Of a DNA stretch of 64,000 nucleotides, positions 9,820-19,782 are shown piece after piece. Below the pieces are notes generated by a model. It worked only from the letters and a program-made list of their open reading frames with translations. It was not told the DNA's origin and searched no databases. The stretch comes from Phytophthora hibernalis (lineage: Eukaryota; Oomycota; Peronosporomycetes; Peronosporales; Peronosporaceae). The stretch's first letter is position 1. Every line of letters starts with the position of its first letter. A program made the translations under genes and the position numbers. Location: the NCBI GenBank assembly GCA_012656075.1, contig JAAKBF010000110.1:186001-250000 (forward strand), read 5' to 3'.

Positions 9820-12082
9820 ATGGACAGCAGCGACGACGACCAGATCCCCATCGCCATGTTGCGCAAGAAGAGCAGCAAGTCTCCGACATCCAACGGCGCG
9901 TCCTCCTCCAGACGAACCGTGAAGAGGGAAGCGGTGGACTCGGACTCTTTGCCCCTCGTGGCGCTTAAGAAGAAGAAGACCAGTACCAGTACCAGTACCA
10001 GTAGAGTCAAGACAGAGAAGAAGACAGCTGTCAAGAAGGAGACGGGCGTCAAGCGGAAGGCCGCGTCTTCCTCCTCTTCCTCCTCCAAGAGCAGGAAGAC
10101 GAAGGCCAACGCCTCGGCGACGGACAGTAAACCCAAGAAGACGAGAGTCAAGAGAGAGAAGGGGTTAATGTACGCAAACTCAAGGTGCACTCCAAGAGCG
10201 AACGGTTGGACATGGCCATCAAGGCCTTCCGCTGGTGGAACGCTGAGGAACTGCCCGAGGGCATCCAGTGGCGCACGCTCGAGCACAACGGCGTCATGTT
10301 CCCGCCCCCGTACAAGCCGCACCACGTGCCGCTACTATTTGATGGCAAGGAAGTGGAGCTCACGCCGACGCAGGAGGAGGTTGCCAGCTTCTACGCGGCA
10401 ATCCCCAACGACGGACCCCAGCTGGGCAACCCGAAGACGGCCAAGATCTTCAACAAGAACTTCTTCACGGACTTTAAGAAGGTGCTGGGTCGTCAACATG
10501 AAGTCAAGTCATTTGATGGGTGCGATTTCTCCCGCATTGCTGCTCATCTGGAGAAGCTGCGAGATGAGAAGAAGAACATGACGAAAGAGGAGAAGCTGCC
10601 GGAGAAGGAAAAGCGAGAGATGGAGCTGTTCACCAACGGCTTCGCCTTTGTGGATGGCCATTTAGAGAAGGTCGGCAACTTCCGCATTGAACCACCTGGC
10701 TTGTTCCGCGGACGTGGTGAGCACCCGAAGACGGGTACACTGAAGGAGCGTGTGATGCCTGAGGATGTTACGGTCAATGTGGGCATCTCAGACCGTGTGC
10801 CGATCTGCAACGTGCCCGGTCACGCATGGAAGCAGGTGATCCACCGTGATACCGTGTCGTGGCTAGCCTACTGGAACGAAAATGTCATGGGCGGCATCAA
10901 ATACGTGTTCTTTGCGGCTAGCTCGAGCTTCAAGGGCAAGTCGGACTTGGCCAAGTATGACAAGGCTCGGAGACTCAAGAAGTGCATCGACAAAATTCGC
11001 CGAGACTACACGAAAGGTCTGCGCGCTAAGGACATGTTCACGAAGCAGCGCTCGACTGCTATGTGGGTCATTGATGTACTGGCGCTGCGTGTGGGAAACG
11101 AAAAGGGTGAAGACGAAGCTGACACAGTGGGCTGCTGTAGTCTGCGCGTGGAGCACATGTCCTTCAATGACGAAAACTGCGCCATGACCCTGTCGTTCCT
11201 GGGTAAAGACTCGATGCCGTACAACAACACAGTCGAGCTTGCTCAATACGGTGATGTCGGCAAGCAAGTGTACCAGAACCTGCAGAAATTCTGTGTCAAG
11301 AAGGGCAAGAATGAAGAGGTTTTCCACGAGCTGTCTGTCACGGAGCTGAACAAACATTTGAGTTCGCTCATGCCAGGTCTCAGTGCGAAGGTGTTCCGTA
11401 CCTTTAACGCTTCGTTTACTTTAGAGAAGGAGCTGCCTGGGCCCTCGGGGCAAGAGCTGGACCCGAAGGGCAAGATGGAGGTGGCGCCAAAGGTTGTACT
11501 ATACAATGATGCCAACCGGAAGGTCGCCATCCTGTGTAATCACCAGCGTACAGCACCGAAGTCGTTCGACACAACACTAGACAAGATGAACGGCCAGTTG
11601 GATCAGCTAAAGGATCAGCTGAAGGATCTGAAGCAAATGCAGACGCTGATCTCGAAGGGCAAGTCTGCCAAGATCAAACTGAAGTCGGCCACCGCTGATA
11701 GCAAAGAGGAGGACGCTTTAGCAAAGAAGGCCCAGGCTCACTTGTTCCAGCGGGCACCCTCGGCAGACCAAGTTGCTAAGAAGATTGAAAATTGGAAAAA
11801 GAAAATCAAGGCGTTGTCCCTGCGCCTTCAGGACAAGACGGACAACAAGGAAGTCGCACTTGGCACGTCCAAGCTGAACTACATGGACCCGCGCATCACC
11901 GTCGCATGGTGCAAGAGGGTACGTTTTGGGGTGTTGGCGGTTGCTTAGACTGGGTGCGATGCTGACACATTGTTTCTCTTCTTGTGATTCAGAACGAAGT
12001 CCCAATTTCGTCAGTGTTCTCCAAGACGCTGCGGGAGAAGTTTGTTTGGGCTATGGACGTGGATCCTGACTGGAAGTTCTGA
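9820..12082 (+). CDS. DNA topoisomerase I, eukaryotic type IB
   Basis: Nuclear enzyme that relaxes supercoils through a 3'-phosphotyrosyl nick. Exons are about 9820-11918 and 11993-12082, with a GT-AG intron at 11919-11992. A Lys/Ser-rich head with KKKK and KRK stretches (nuclear targeting) precedes the core: [32 protein letters not shown] and [18 protein letters not shown]. Catalytic-region motifs correspond to the known residues of the family: ALRVGNEK (Arg), SFLGKDS (Lys), KVFRTFNAS (Arg), NHQR (His) and [17 protein letters not shown] (active Tyr). Exon 2 encodes the conserved end [15 protein letters not shown]. The linker (about 11585-11830) is Lys-rich and coiled. There is one frameshift at the GGGG run 10161-10164; one extra base gives [16 protein letters not shown]. 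As the gene is normally essential, a consensus error is more likely than a dead gene. Confidence 0.95.
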
Positions 12083-12242
12083 CCTTGCTAACAATTGTAG
12101 TTTGAAGGTCGAATGAACATGCAGTGGGCTCGAACAAACCACTAAGAAAAATACTCAGCAGTCAATTCAAACTCTCCAGTACTCCGTGAAAGGGCAAAAT
12201 GCTACTCCTTGTCATTTGTCACTTTTTGTCCTACTGGTAGTC

Positions 12243-13939
12243 TCACGACTCCATCTCCACATCCGCATCCTTGTGCTTCTGTTCCCACTCCTCGCAACAC
12301 TTTTTAAGCTTCTCCATGAGCTCCGTGTGCCCTCGTCGCTCCGCGAAGTTCCACGCCTTGTTCTGTATGTGATCTTCAAGGCATGGGTTCGCTCCCAGAC
12401 TCAGCAGCCTGCTGGCAGCGTCGTCACGGCCGTGGTGTGCTGCGGCCATCAAAGCCGTCGAGTGATCAGACTCGGTTCGCTGGAAGTTCACGTCCATTCC
12501 ATTCTGGATCAGACTGAACACAGAGTGGAAGTCTTCCTGACGGAAGGCATGATAGATGGCTGCATCCATGACAGAGCCTAGCACCTGTACATTTCGGTCC
12601 TTCACGGAAAGCGACTTTCCACCAACACCACTTCCTGTCATGTTGTCGCCATCGCCGCCAGGCGATGACACTGCAGGACTCACACTTACCGGTTCACACT
12701 TCTCCTTTTGTCCACACTTGGCACAGAATTCGCAGTGCGTGCAGCGTTTTGAAACCATACGCCTACACTTTCGGCACGCCGAACGCTCTCCGTATTGCAT
12801 GTCGTGGCCATTTCCTCTAATTTTCTGCTCAAGGGAAGCACTCAGAGCGGCCTGGTTCACATTCGTGATGACATCTTCATCGGCAAGCAGCGTTCCTTCG
12901 TCGTCCTCCTCCACATAATCTTCGAGATCATCCTGGTTGTTCGGTCCTCCATCTTTCTGCAGGAAGGCCTTTGGCTGATACTGCAACACGGAGGAAGGCG
13001 TAACTCGATGGCTGGTCGTGGCTGTGCTGGAGGAACTCGTCGTGGAGGTGGCGGTAGAAGAAGACCCCAAGCTGGTGGACTTCCGCGGTGTCGAAGCGTT
13101 ACTCGTCGGCGTCGTGGTAGCCGTGGACGGTGAGAGGAATGAGCTCTGTGCCGAGCTGTCGATAATAGACTTTCCGTTGCGAGAGCTGTTTCCATTCGCA
13201 TAGCTGCTTGCAGGCCGTCGTGGTTCGCTGCGTCCCTCCTTAACAGACGACGGCACGCCGCAGGAGCTCTCAAAGTGGCGACGGTAAATGTTCAGACGAC
13301 TCCACTCCGCCGCGAAATCTGTGCCAAAAAGCCTGAAGTTAGTTTTGTAGCAGCTGATATCTCAAGTCAGATCTACGTTACCTGGTCCAGCATTATCCAG
13401 CAACTCAATGACCTTGGCGAACGTGCCATTCAGGTACGAGTTCGCCTTCCTCACAGTGTCCGTCAGCACGTTCACATCAAGAATCTACAGCAACAACCAT
13501 CGTATCAGTAATCACCCATTCCTCCCGATGGAGCGTCTTCCTCACCCGTAGCAGCGCGCGCTTGGGAGAACATCTCGATGCGCTTCTTCTCCTTGGACAG
13601 TCCAGTCTCTCGTCGCGCAACGCCGTCCACCAGCCACGCGTTCAGCACCTTCAGCCCTCCTTCCTCGTAGAACCTGCAATAGCAGCAGCTTTATGTGAGT
13701 TTTCAAGCCTATTAACTGCTGTAGCAGTCTTTATCTCACACTTTGGCGTCCGCGTCACTGAGCTGCGTGACGAGCAGCGCCAGAATCGCGCGGTGCGACA
13801 GCGTGTGGATGGACGGCATGAGCTTGCACAGCACCTGTGTGCGCTCCGATCCCACCACCTCGCCCTCGTCGTTCATGATGAAGCCCAGCACGCTCACGAC
13901 GCTCATGGCTGCCGCATCTTCCCAAATACGAGTGCGCAT
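12243..13939 (-). CDS. ankyrin-repeat protein with Cys-rich cluster and a TFIIS/LEDGF-like N-terminal helical part
   Basis: Four exons on the minus strand: 13939-13740, 13673-about 13547, 13484-13382 and 13318-12243, all with GT-AG borders. The phase between exons 2 and 3 fits only if the CCC run at 13545-13547 is one base too long. The N-terminal part (LVTQLSDADAKV, FYEEGGLKVLNAWLVDG, EMFSQARAAT, AAEWSRLNIYRR) looks like a small helical bundle of the TFIIS N-terminal/LEDGF type; this is a tentative reading. A Ser/Thr-rich linker follows, then the acidic LEDYVEEDDEGTLLADED. Next is a Cys cluster, CRKCRRMVSKRCTHCEFC and AKCGQKEKC, probably zinc-binding. The C-terminus has two to three ankyrin units (STALMAAAHHGRDDAA, LLSLGANPCLEDH, NFAERRGHTELMEKL). 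The function is unknown; a nuclear adaptor role is inference. Confidence 0.75.
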
Positions 13940-13992
13940 TACGGCGCAAATCTCAAAGTGAGACTTTGACTACCGCGAAGGATGAAATTCCG

Positions 13993-14038
13993 CGAACCTA
14001 ACGCCAAGTATGAAATTCAAGCAATCACGTTAGGTTCG
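13993..14038. promoter_or_regulatory. inverted repeat CGAACCTAACG/CGTTAGGTTCG between two divergent genes
   Basis: Perfect 11-bp arms at 13993-14003 and 14028-14038 with a 24-bp spacer, within the 150-bp gap between the starts at 13939 (minus) and 14090 (plus). A CCAAT box (GGACCAATCAG) follows at about 14047. A shared operator-like site is inference. Confidence 0.5.
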
Positions 14039-14089
14039 GTTTTGTGGACCAATCAGAGACGCAGAAAATCAACGATATTTTCTTTAACG

Positions 14090-14598
14090 ATGGATACGAC
14101 GGCGCTGCGGAGCTTCGCCTTCAAGAAGCTGCAGGAGGCGAGAGAGCGCGGCTCGGAGCTGGCGGCTGTGACGGCGGCGCGTGCGGCCTCGTCCATCTCC
14201 GGTTCTGTGCCGGTCTCGTCGACCTTCGTCTTCCGCTCGCAGCAGCAGGAGCAGGAACAGGAGCAGCTGCCACTGGACCAGAAGCTGCAGTCACTCAGTG
14301 TGTAGTGATAGTGAATAAGGATGAGGCTATGAAGGCTAATGATCTTTTCATGCTGCTATGAGTAGAAACGTCGAACGACTCGCTCCGTGCGGCTCTGACT
14401 GGAAGCTCGTCTGGATCCCTGGACGAGAGCATCTACAAACTGGACCTGATCAATGAATCGCTGGCTTTCACGATCGAGAACATCCAGGAGGGCTCCCATG
14501 TGATGAAACTGCTGAATCGCCAGTTGAGGGACAGCGCGGCGATGAAGAACCCTGCGCATAAGGATTTCTATCAGCGTGCCGAACAGGTTCGCGGTTAA
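14090..14598 (+). CDS. small two-exon protein of unknown function, coiled-coil C-terminus
   Basis: Exon 1 is 14090-14297 (MDTTALRSFAFKKLQEARER, then Ala/Ser-rich and Gln/Glu-rich sequence). Exon 2 is 14366-14598, ending in TAA. The intron has GTGTGT...GAGTAG borders and the exons join in phase. Exon 2 has no Met of its own near its start and would be missed by a simple open-frame scan: SNDSLRAALTGSSSGSLDES, then IYKLDLINESLAFTIENIQE and HVMKLLNRQLRDS, a likely coiled coil. The product is about 146 residues. It sits head to head with the ankyrin gene, 150 bp apart. Acidic coiled-coil subunits of trafficking complexes look like this, but I cannot name one. Confidence 0.6.
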
Positions 14599-14639
14599 GG
14601 AGTTAACACTTCCTGGGTCGGACAGCTCAACAGGCATTA

Positions 14640-14890
14640 CATCATGAAAGTGCTTACGTAGACCAACTATCTCGTTAAAGCCAGGCGGATAACCCTAGTA
14701 CCTGAAAAAAGCAACCAAAGTCGCCGGCTTCGGCCGGCGAGATCAAGCGCAGCGCTGCAAGACTAGGGTCAAATAAACGGGCTTGGCCAGAGAGGTTTAG
14801 CATCGACGTGCGAAGCGAAGTCTTCGCGCGGTGTACTAAACCTCGACATTTGCCACGCCACTCCCCGGAGGGGGTTAGGGTCAGGTGTAC
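14640..14890. repeat. dispersed repeat, copy A (GAAAGTGCTTACGTAGACC family)
   Basis: Starts with AAAGTGCTTACGTAGACCAA, then ATCTCGTTAAAGCCAGGCG, ATAACCCTAGTACCTGAAAA, a GCCGGC hairpin, ATCAAGCGCAGCGCTGCAAG, and ACTAGGGTCAAATAAACGGG. Related copies lie at 15110-15170 (start only), 21305-21530 (full) and 19160-19200 (inner part only). It is probably a non-autonomous mobile element. Confidence 0.75.
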
Positions 14891-14984
14891 AGTTGCTGTA
14901 AGAGGTGCTAAAGTTGCAGGATAGTTGGTTTTATGTCCATATAGTTGGTCTACGTAACGAGTGCCTTAAAAGCCTCCCATCCTG

Positions 14985-15070
14985 TTCAGATTACCGGTAG
15001 TACACACCGGTAGTTACCGGCGGTACCGGTAGCTGCTATTACTTCGAAGTAGTTGATACCGGTATGGTTG
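14985..15070. repeat. ACCGGTA-rich low-complexity stretch
   Basis: The heptamer ACCGGTA or TACCGGT recurs about seven times over 80 bp, in both orientations, between copies A and B of the dispersed repeat. Confidence 0.6.
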
Positions 15071-15107
15071 GAGCGTACAAAGGTTTTTTCTACGATTACA
15101 CCATGAT

Positions 15108-15170
15108 GTAAGAAAGTGCTTACGTAGACCTACTATCTCGTTAAAGCCAGGCGAATAACCCTAGTGCGAG
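15108..15170. repeat. dispersed repeat, copy B (truncated)
   Basis: Carries only the first part of the family: AAAGTGCTTACGTAGACCTA, CTATCTCGTTAAAGCCAGGCG-like sequence and GAATAACCCTAGTGC, then diverges just upstream of the SET-protein region. Confidence 0.7.
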
Positions 15171-15305
15171 AAAATATAACGAATGCCTTACCAGGCCTGA
15201 ATAACACAGACTTTTATTTGTGTTTTCGTAGAAGAGGCTGAAGGCGGCATCTCCTCCCCATTTATGGCCCCCGGTGACAGACAGGGCGCTGCGCGAGCGC
15301 GTGGG

Positions 15306-15545
15306 AGCCAGGCGGCCAAATCAAGCGTGTTTCGGTACGGTATCCTACCGCATTTTGAGAATTGAGTTTGCCGATTGGGGTTACCGTACACATTCCTGTG
15401 TAACATTTGGTGTGGTATTGCAGGCATGTGAACGCAAAACCAAACGTGTTTTGCGAATCAATAGCACCGTGTTTTGCACATTTCAGCTGGCGAATTTGTG
15501 TGAACGTACACATTAATGTGTGAAATTGTTTGTGGCCCATTGGCG
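15306..15545. repeat. imperfect tandem duplication of about 115-130 bp
   Basis: Two similar stretches follow each other. Each has a CAA(A/G)CGTGTTT-type start, a CACCG/ACCGCATTTT block, GAATT-GCCGATT/GGCGAATT, then GTACACATT(C/A)(C/A)TGTGT and TTTG(G/T)TGTGG. The second copy runs into the start of the SET-domain gene. Confidence 0.45.
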
Positions 15546-16172
15546 GGAGATGGACCCTGAGCATCTCATGAGCAACGACGAGCAGTCCACCAGCGACGAC
15601 GAGCGGGCTGATAGAGGAGAGCAGCCCAGCAGAGAAGACGAGGACGACGATGGTGGGGAGGAAATGAACAACGTGATCGATTTAGCTGCTAGTAGTGATG
15701 ACGAAGCAGCGGAAGCAGACGGAGACGATTTCCATGCAGAAGCAGAAAGCTCCTGTAGCAAGCGGGTGAAGATAGAAGCGGCGGCTGCTGCCGCGGATTT
15801 GATACCCGTCGGAACTACCATTGTTCCGTACACTGGGTTGCTCACCACCTACGACTACAAGCGTGAGCACACCAATCTGAATACGTCGTTTCATTACAGG
15901 CAATATGACGGGGCAACAAACGGCTTTTTATTGACGCTCAAAAATGTGGATCCGTCGGTCGCTACATCAACCACAGCTGCGATCTCAACACAGAGTTTAT
16001 CGAGAGGCACCACAACTATAAAGTTCACGTTATGGTAAATGCGACGAGGAATATCAATCTTGGAGATGAAATCACGGTGGATTATGGTGAAACATGGTTC
16101 ACGTATGCCTACCAAACTTCGAACTGCCGAGAGAGAGCCCAGCAGCTGACTGGTGGTGATAATGAAACGTAG
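15520..16172 (+). CDS. SET-domain protein with acidic N-terminus (one apparent frameshift)
   Basis: About 217 residues. The head is acidic and Ser-rich (DDERADRGEQ, EDEDDDGGEE, SSDDEAAEADGDD), with a KRVKIE basic patch. The SET-like part starts near IPVGTTIVPYTGLLTTYDY and continues to GFLLTLK. After a frame change it carries the SET signature VGRYINHSCDLNTEF, then VMVNATRNINLGDEITVDYG, ending at TAG 16170-16172. SET domains transfer methyl groups from S-adenosylmethionine to lysines, often on histones. NHSCDxN is the SAM/active-site pseudoknot strand and GDEITVDYG is the second half. No Cys-rich post-SET is visible. One extra A in the A-run at 15940-15944 makes LTLKKCGSVGRYINHSC continuous. 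The ATG at 15520 is plausible but not certain. Confidence 0.75.
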
Positions 16173-16182
16173 TGTCACTCAT

Positions 16183-16244
16183 GTACCGTGAGTATCGGTC
16201 ACGGTACTGTTGAGCGTAGTACCGTGAGTATTGATCACGGTACT
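16183..16244. repeat. two adjacent GTACCGTGAGTAT hairpins
   Basis: Copies at 16183-16208 and 16219-16244 each read GTACCGTGAGTAT...TCACGGTAC, a near-perfect palindrome. The GTACCGT/ACGGTAC core is shared with the large foldback at 18080-18491, so this may be a relic of the same family. It could also act as the 3' end of the SET gene. Confidence 0.6.
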
Positions 16245-16426
16245 CATTTAGCTAATCAACCAATGGGAAACGACACGTGGAGTTAAGAGCCAATAGCGAG
16301 GTACTTCGTGAAGTACCCTAAACGTAAAACGGCAGATTCATTGTTTTTCTTTGACCAACTCATTCAAAGATGGACGGACGCTTTTTGGATATTCTGTAGA
16401 CTGTGCGGCGATGCTTTCGCTCGGGA

Positions 16427-16738
16427 CTATGTTTGGGCGCGGAAGGATATGGGGGCTGCACAGCGCCAACTGAGCGACGACAAATTTCTACGTAACCGCC
16501 GGAGGTGACACCAATCACCTCGCGACAGCATACTAAACGATGCTGAAGAAGATGAGGATCCTCGAGATGACGTAGAACTACTAGAGCTGTGACTTTGCTG
16601 TACGGAGCTGGAAATACGCGCTTCCCTTGACTCTATGTTACTCGTGCGGACGTATGATGGGTCATTCAAGTTGCTCGAAACGGATCCATGCAGAACTTCC
16701 AGGACAAGTAATCCTGGCGTAATGAACCAGCACAACAT
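16427..16738 (-). CDS. possible small secreted Ser-rich protein
   Basis: The ATG at 16738 opens MLCWFITPGLLVLEVLHG, which has the hydrophobic core of a signal peptide. A Ser-rich stretch follows, then a basic HLRRLRRNLSSL near residues 78-88, about 103 residues in total. It contains an RRLR string, but later than in typical RxLR effectors and without an EER, so I do not call it an effector. The opposite strand encodes only low-complexity acidic residues here. The gene may not be real. Confidence 0.25.
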   Translation of the reverse strand: MLCWFITPGLLVLEVLHGSVSSNLNDPSYVRTSNIESREARISSSVQQSHSSSSSTSSRGSSSSSASFSMLSRGDWCHLRRLRRNLSSLSWRCAAPISFRAQT

Positions 16739-16769
16739 GACCTGACGAATTCTGAGCGGCGCCGCCAAA

Positions 16770-18050
16770 ATCGGACCAGACGCACTCCGATGGTCTATAC
16801 GAACTAGTGTTATCAGACATCAACGAGGGCTACAAGAGATATTTCAGGGAGAAACCCGTAGTGATAATGGGAAGTGAGCTAGAATATAAGATGAATATGG
16901 TTATGTTTTTCTAGGTCAATCACTTTCCGCGACTGAGAAGCGCAATGAGCGCAGCCGGGAGCGCACGGATGGACAGGAGCTAATCCTGACCGTGGTGAAA
17001 GCGAAGTCTATAGAGTTAGGCACGTCTCGGTATGCAAAAGCCGTAGTGACAATGATGCACTGGGCTCGACTAACTGTGCCAGCTACAACCATCTCAGCCT
17101 AGTTGTCAACTTTTAGCTTGATGACCCTCCAAGCGGCATCCATAAAACCCTTACCGCTAGAAAAACAGACGCGCGAGGGTGGGGGCATCGTAGGTGATCC
17201 AGGACGCTGCCATCGCACCCCTTCATTACCCAGCAATATCATCATCCTCAGCATCAGTATGGGGTATTCGAATGCTTAATGTAGACAAGTTCAACCGCGG
17301 CAACCTCGAGAAGATGGCACTGGAAGCCAAACCACTGCAATTGGGCGGGCGGTGAAGAAAACACATGTGCAGTATCATGTGTAGTATTTTGTGCATCCCC
17401 TATAGCTGTGGTCAGCAGATACGATGTTGTATCCGGTCTTTCACAAGGCTTCATCGATCATAATACGAAGTCTATGTGGCAGGTGAAGGCCGCATCTACC
17501 TTGGCCTCGAATACGACCCAGGAATGAGGATGAGGGTTCAAGCAGAACACCGCAGGGTATACACGACCATGACGACAGAATGTAGAGTAAACACCGTCCT
17601 GAATGCGGTATACGAATACAGGGTGATCCACACAACACCAGGGCGATTCACACACACACCGCGTGCAAGTGATTGCGGCCACGGTTATCAAGGAGGTCTA
17701 GACAGCACACCGAGCGCATCGAGAGTAGCGGAAACCCTGTTCGTTATCAAACAACACCGCATGGGGACCCTAGTTGACACTCTCTCCAATCTAGTAAAGC
17801 TGCTCTAGTAGTGTGTGATCGATATGTACACTCAGGAGAATGATAACCTTAATAGTTACATGTAGTGGCACTCGTAGAATGCAAGTCTGTTCTTCTTGAG
17901 GCTTACCTTTGCTCATCGCTGAGTTTGTTTAACGTGTATGAAGAAGAAGTTCTCCAGAAAGTTCATATTTTGTAAATTCGTGATTGGTCAAATTAAAAAT
18001 GCAGACGCTTAATTGGTTGACTTGATCATAATATGAGCTAGTACCGTACT
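16770..18050. other. no gene recognised
   Basis: Several broken open frames, the longest at 17476-17808 on the plus strand (110 codons). I see no domain. Frequent stops in all frames suggest decayed repeat sequence. Confidence 0.4.
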
Positions 18051-18079
18051 TGAAACCACGGTACTATAATATAGTACCG

Positions 18080-18491
18080 TGGTTACTGCAACTGTATCCG
18101 TTGAATCCGGAGCTCTATCGTTTTAAACATGAGGAAAGATAGTACCGTACTTGAAAAACACGGTACTATAATATAGCTCTATCATTTTAAACATGAGGAA
18201 AGATAGTACCGTGGTTTTCAAAAGCTCTATCGTTTTAAACATGAGGAAAGATAGCACCGTACTTGAAAACCACGGTACTATAATATAGAAAGATAGTACC
18301 GTACTTGAAAATCACGGTACTATAATAAAGTACCATAATATAGTACCGTGATTTTCAAGTACGGTACTGTCTTCCTCATGTTTAAAACGATAGAGCTATA
18401 TTATAGTACCGTGTTTTTCAAGTACGGTACTATCTTTCCTCATGTTAAAACGATAGAGCTCCGGATTCAACGGATACAGTTGCAGTAACCA
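18080..18491. repeat. foldback element with long inverted arms (MITE-like)
   Basis: The outer arms match: GGTTACTGCAACTGTATCCG at 18081 onward, and its reverse complement ending at 18490. Inside, the blocks GAGCTCTATCGTTTTAAACA, GAGGAAAGATAGTACCGTAC and CACGGTACTATAATATAG occur several times left of centre in one orientation and right of centre in the other. The whole roughly 410 bp could fold into one long hairpin. No protein is encoded. A clear target-site duplication is not visible. Confidence 0.85.
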
Positions 18492-19160
18492 TTTCAATTC
18501 GCATATGCCGTCACTACGCTTTACTCGTTATAGAGATGTCTTCAGTACCCAAGCGATGTCCCCACTGCTGAGGTCCTTCTCCTCCTTGCATAGTTGGATC
18601 CTCGTAGCTGTACAACACCTCATAGTTGGTCTCCTTCTCGTTGCTGGCCGCCTACTCCATGCTTGCCTGCTACTCGCTTCTGACTTGATCCTCGCTTCTG
18701 GGTTTCTCCTCGTTGCTGGCTTTCTCCTCGCTGCCGGGCTGCAATTTGCTGCTGGCCTGTTCCTCGCTGGCGGACAGTTCCCCGCTGCTAGCCTGCTCCT
18801 CTAGTCGAGGAGGCCATTCCCGTCGTCTTCCGCCACGGCGAATGCCAGCTCCCTCCAGTCGATTTTCTTCGGCATCCGGGACGGGCGGATTCAGGAGAAT
18901 ACCCGTCACGCTTTGGAGTCCGTGGCCACATCAATTCAGGACAATGCCCGTCACTCTTTTGAAGTTGTTCGTGAAGTTCTCCGCCGCCACAGAGAGCCAG
19001 ACAGTGAACCCCTGATTCTGTCTTTATGTGGAGGTACCCAGGTTTTCTGTGTTATTTAGTAAATGAATGTGTTATGCAGAAGTTTGTGGCATTTATATTT
19101 TTGCTGTTTTCATGGATTTAATGTGCCGAAACGTAAGATAAGGTGTTTTTAATGCGTTCT
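18492..19160. other. degenerate short-repeat region, no gene supported
   Basis: At 18660-18800 a roughly 30-36-bp pattern built on GCTGCTGGC/TTCCTCGCT recurs. On the minus strand it reads as SEEQASS-like repeats (18670-18909). Minus-strand frames contain TGILLNPPVPDAEENRLEG but no recognisable domain. The remainder is AT-rich. Confidence 0.4.
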
Positions 19161-19432
19161 CGTCGCCGGCTTAGATCAAGCGCAGCGCGCAGCGCTGCAA
19201 GTAATGTGCGTCAATAAGGAACGGGGTGTCAACTAATATTATTTGAAACATTATAAACATCTGGGAGAGGGGAATGCAGTGGGTACTGGCTTTAGTTAAC
19301 AATCAGGATGGAATTGTATCCATTGGGTCATTTGATTGACTGTTGGGATAAGATTCCGCCAATCAGAGGGCGAATTGGTAATTTGAATTTGGGCATGTAT
19401 CCAAATCGGGCCGGTTCGTCCGTCATGAATAC

Positions 19433-19720
19433 TTGGCGCATTGTCGATCACAATCCAATCTGCCGCTGATAAGCTTGACGCACGTCCGCGTCGAAAAACT
19501 GCCGCCCAATATGACTGCGAAGATCCAGCCCATGGATCAGGGAATTATCGACTGCGTCAAGCGCGAAGTACTGACAAAGAAAATGATGTATGCACTGAGC
19601 TACATTGTCGAGTCCGATGAAGATGCTTATAAAGTCGATATGCTAACGGCTATGGTGTGGTGTGAATCGGTCTGAGATAGCGTGCCTGCTTCTACAATTA
19701 AGAAGTTCTGGCTGCATTCG
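19433..19720 (+). pseudogene. pogo/Tigger-type DDE transposase, C-terminal fragment
   Basis: The block HVRVEKLPPNMTAKIQPMDQ, followed by GIIDCVKREVLTKKM, is the hallmark LPPN-T-QP-DQG-I region of the DDE_1 (pogo/Tigger) transposases. Downstream, AMVWCESV is followed by TGA where the family usually has Trp, then SVPASTIKKFWLHST continues in the same frame. The N-terminal DNA-binding part and first acidic residues are absent. It is dead as a transposase. Confidence 0.8.
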
Positions 19721-19782
19721 ACTCTAACTTTCTACTTAACTAAATCAGTACAATGTCCTTTCTTTTTGCTTGTTGGCGCGTG

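Noticed and set aside
16427..16738. RxLR effector
   Set aside because: There is an RRLR string, but it lies about 80 residues in, without EER and in a basic, low-complexity setting; kept only as a possible secreted protein.
18505..18804. Plus-strand Leu/Ala-rich frame resembling a membrane protein
   Set aside because: Complement of a degenerate SEEQASS-type repeat; the hydrophobicity is a by-product.
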